From Bacillus infantis (GTDB lineage Bacteria; Bacillota; Bacilli; Bacillales; Cytobacillaceae): 64,000 bases of DNA. Below the pieces are notes generated by a model. That model made no database searches. It had not been told where the DNA came from and saw only the letters and a program-made list of their open reading frames with translations. A program made the translations under genes and the position numbers. The DNA is taken from positions 124,001 to 188,000 of the forward strand of contig NZ_JAIVAP010000005.1 of NCBI RefSeq assembly GCF_020171945.1, in the 5' to 3' direction. This document shows positions 62,155 through 64,000 of this stretch, piece after piece (position 1 is the stretch's first letter; each line of letters opens with the position of its first letter).

Positions 62155-62192
62155 AAAATAAAAAAAGAAGCCATGCACCTTAACATGACTTC
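62155..62192 (-). terminator. Terminator of DUF2642 gene
   Basis: On the minus strand AAGTCATG and CATGGCTT pair across an eight-base loop and are followed by a seven-base T-run. Confidence 0.75.
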
Positions 62193-62204
62193 CCGGTCTT
62201 CCGC

Positions 62205-62471
62205 TCAATCAGGCATAATTGTCACAATCTGAGCGATTCTGATAAAAAAGATTTCATCTCCGGATTGAACAGCTATATGATCGGGCTTTACATCCATCAG
62301 CCTTCCCCGCAATGTATCTTTTACCGTTTCGACAACAAGGTTTTTGCCCATTACACTTTGAAGTGTCTGATAGACATAAGGATCAAAATGAAAAACGGGG
62401 GCTGGCGCCTGCATTTGCCGGGTGCCCATCATATTAACATCAGCAGGCATGTGGTTTCTATAATACTGCAT
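62205..62471 (-). CDS. DUF2642 family protein (YuzF-like)
   Basis: This 88-residue protein has a low-complexity N terminus (MPADVNMMGTRQMQAPAP) and a C-terminal DUF2642 beta domain (residues about 35-88) of Sm-like pattern: VMGKNLVVETVKDTLRG, VKPDHIAVQSGDEIFFIRI and AQIVTIMPD. Such proteins are often annotated as spore coat or YuzF-like; function is not established. GGAGGAG precedes the ATG. Confidence 0.85.
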   Translation of the reverse strand: MQYYRNHMPADVNMMGTRQMQAPAPVFHFDPYVYQTLQSVMGKNLVVETVKDTLRGRLMDVKPDHIAVQSGDEIFFIRIAQIVTIMPD

Positions 62472-62625
62472 TTTTTAAATCTCCTCCTGTTCAGTTAACA
62501 ATATGCACTGGCCGGGCTTCAGGTGCCGAGGGGAATTTATTCAGAAAGATTCCCGATGGACATTCATATAATGAAGCGAGCGGGGCAGCACACGCGAGAC
62601 AAGTGACTGAATGGGGGAAGCGACA

Positions 62626-63990
62626 TTGAATCAGCCGTCGTTTTTGATAAAACCTATGCTGGATGCCGAATATCCAATGATTGAACGGGGCAAAGGCATC
62701 TACTTATATGACAAAGACGGAAAGAAATATCTGGATGCCTGTTCAGGGGCAGTGACAGCGAACATCGGGCACGGTAACGAAGAAGTGATCGAGGCAATGA
62801 TGGAACAGGCTAAAAAGGTTTCATTCGTATACAGATCCCAATTCACCAGCGATGCAGCGGAGAACCTTGCCAGGAAAATAGCAGAAATTCTTCCGGGTGA
62901 TCTGAATTGGTCATTTTTTGTAAACAGCGGCTCAGAGGCCACAGAAACTGCGATGAAAATAGCCATTCAATACTGGCAGGAAAAAGGGATAAAAACGAAA
63001 ACAAAAATTTTATCCCGATGGGTCAGCTATCACGGCATCACAATGGGGGCGCTTTCCATGTCAGGCCATCCGGGCAGGAGGGCAAGATTTGTCCCTCTTC
63101 TGGAGGATTTTCCTGCCGTTCATCCGCCATACTGCTACCGCTGTCCATATGGGCTGGAAGCACCTCGATGCGGACATCTGTGCGCAGCAGAACTCGAAAC
63201 GGCGATTAAACGAATGGGAGCTGAGCAGATTGCAGCCTTTATTGCAGAGCCGGTCATCGGTGCAGCAGGAGGGGCGATCTCCCCTCCGGACGGTTACTAT
63301 AAAGTCATAAAAGAGATCTGCGAAAGAAACGATATTTTGTTCATAGCCGATGAGGTCATGACGGGATTTGGGCGCACAGGTACGGTGCTTGCCTGCGAAA
63401 ACTGGGGCATCCAGCCGGACATCGCCGCGTTTGGCAAAGGCATGGGGGCCGGCTATGCCCCGATAGCCGCAGCCGTAGTCTCCGATAAAATAATGGAGCC
63501 TATCATGGAAGGGTCAAAGTCAATCATGAGCGGCCATACATTGAGCGCCAATCCGCAATCATGCGCGGTTTCCCTGGCAGTCCTGGAATATCTGGAAAAA
63601 AGGAAAATCATACCTGAGGTGGGCAGGAAAGGAGAGTACCTGAGTGATCATCTCCGCCGGCTGGAAAAGAAGTACAGTTTCATTGGCGACATCAGGGGGA
63701 AGGGACTGCTTCTGGGAATAGAGCTGGTTAAGGACAAAGCGGCCAAGGACCCATTCGGCCGGTGCCAGATGGCTGTACAAAAGCTGGTCAGCGCCGCCCA
63801 GGAGCAGGGCATACTCCTATATCCCGCCGGTTCAGGGTTAGACGGCATTCATGGGGATGCCGTCATCCTTGCACCTCCTTTAAACATCACCTTGGAGGAG
63901 CTGGACGAATTGGCAGTGCTCCTTGACCGGGCTTTGTCCGCATTCCAAAGAATCATTGAACAGGAAAGCCTGAAGGGAGGAGGCTCATGA
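62626..63990 (+). CDS. Class III aminotransferase (YodT-like)
   Basis: This 454-residue PLP enzyme is of the ornithine/omega-aminotransferase class. Conserved blocks are NIGHGNEEVIEAM, NSGSEATETAMKIA, FIAEPVIGAAGGA, FIADEVMTGFGRTG and the Schiff-base Lys in DIAAFGKGMGAGYAP. A Cys-containing segment PPYCYRCPYGLEAPRCGHLC is notable. It most resembles YodT of B. subtilis as I recall it, linked there to lysine/beta-amino-acid breakdown with KamA. The TTG at 62626 has GGGGG eight bases upstream; the ATG at 62611 has none. The next gene starts at 63987, overlapping the stop. Confidence 0.9.
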   Translation: MNQPSFLIKPMLDAEYPMIERGKGIYLYDKDGKKYLDACSGAVTANIGHGNEEVIEAMMEQAKKVSFVYRSQFTSDAAENLARKIAEILPGDLNWSFFVNSGSEATETAMKIAIQYWQEKGIKTKTKILSRWVSYHGITMGALSMSGHPGRRARFVPLLEDFPAVHPPYCYRCPYGLEAPRCGHLCAAELETAIKRMGAEQIAAFIAEPVIGAAGGAISPPDGYYKVIKEICERNDILFIADEVMTGFGRTGTVLACENWGIQPDIAAFGKGMGAGYAPIAAAVVSDKIMEPIMEGSKSIMSGHTLSANPQSCAVSLAVLEYLEKRKIIPEVGRKGEYLSDHLRRLEKKYSFIGDIRGKGLLLGIELVKDKAAKDPFGRCQMAVQKLVSAAQEQGILLYPAGSGLDGIHGDAVILAPPLNITLEELDELAVLLDRALSAFQRIIEQESLKGGGS

Positions 63991-64000
63991 GCAGCTCTTT
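63987..64000 (+). CDS. Start of next gene, truncated by window edge
   Basis: The ATG at 63987 overlaps the aminotransferase stop (ATGA) and has GGGAGGAGG upstream. Only MSSS and part of a fifth codon are visible. In YodT-type operons a CoA-transferase subunit gene often follows, but the sequence here is too short to tell. Confidence 0.5.

Overview
The window is chromosomal DNA from a spore-forming member of the Bacillaceae. Evidence: AGGAGG-type ribosome binding sites, frequent TTG and GTG starts, a manganese regulator with every metal ligand of Bacillus subtilis MntR, a bacilliredoxin, a GerA/GerB/GerC germinant receptor operon, a YjcZ-type small protein, T-box leaders, CodY-like and ECF-sigma-like promoters, and gene order that largely follows the B. 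subtilis ypgR-ilvD-yphP, ypiP-ypjP, thyB-dfrA, ilvA-ypmP-ypmQ-ypmR-ypmS and msr region as I remember it. The genus cannot be fixed from the sequence alone.

Layout. 1-5.9 kb: end of a manganese ABC transporter (mntBCD), topoisomerase III and the regulator mntR. 5.9-6.5 kb: two direct copies of a GC-rich palindromic repeat. 6.5-21.2 kb: housekeeping genes (methyltransferase, AIM24 protein, metAA, fhs, glutathione peroxidase, DegV, HD hydrolase, ABC-F, CvfC-like) plus a 1032-residue acetyltransferase fusion coupled to an amidohydrolase. 21.3-26.7 kb: ilvD behind a near-perfect CodY box, brxA, ypiP, an aminotransferase and ypjP.

26.7-37.4 kb holds the most interesting block. It is a tellurite-resistance-type (Ter) stress cluster: three TerD proteins, TerC and TelA, together with an aldolase, a PRTase-TRSP protein, a StiP-type PRTase with a PELOTA-like tail, a HAD phosphatase and YceG. 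Published comparative genomics predicts that this enzyme set makes a nucleoside-like metabolite whose identity is unknown. Both arms of the cluster start from a TGAAAC-16-CGTA promoter, the form used by SigW/SigM-class cell-envelope stress sigma factors. The block lies between ypjP and thyA, where B. subtilis has no such insertion.

37.5-42.1 kb: two tandem threonine T-boxes lead into a threonyl-tRNA synthetase gene that has lost its N-terminal half and carries a frameshift. A MITE-like palindrome sits exactly where the missing half should be. A second copy in the opposite orientation lies after dfrA. Between them are an anthrax-lethal-factor-like secreted metalloprotease gene, thyA and dfrA.

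42.1-58.8 kb: ilvA, ypmP, a second DegV, a nucleoside-hydrolase-like protein, gerABC, a Sco-type copper protein, ypmR, ypmS, a DUF4397 protein, rsgA, msrA-msrB, an EIIA-Glc-like protein, DUF502 and an SGNH hydrolase. 58.9-59.4 kb: four 126-bp palindromic repeats in an A-B-B-A pattern. 59.5-64 kb: a YjcZ-type protein, a chemoreceptor, a lipoprotein, a DUF2642 protein, a YodT-like aminotransferase and the first codons of the next gene. No rRNA, tRNA or CRISPR array was seen.
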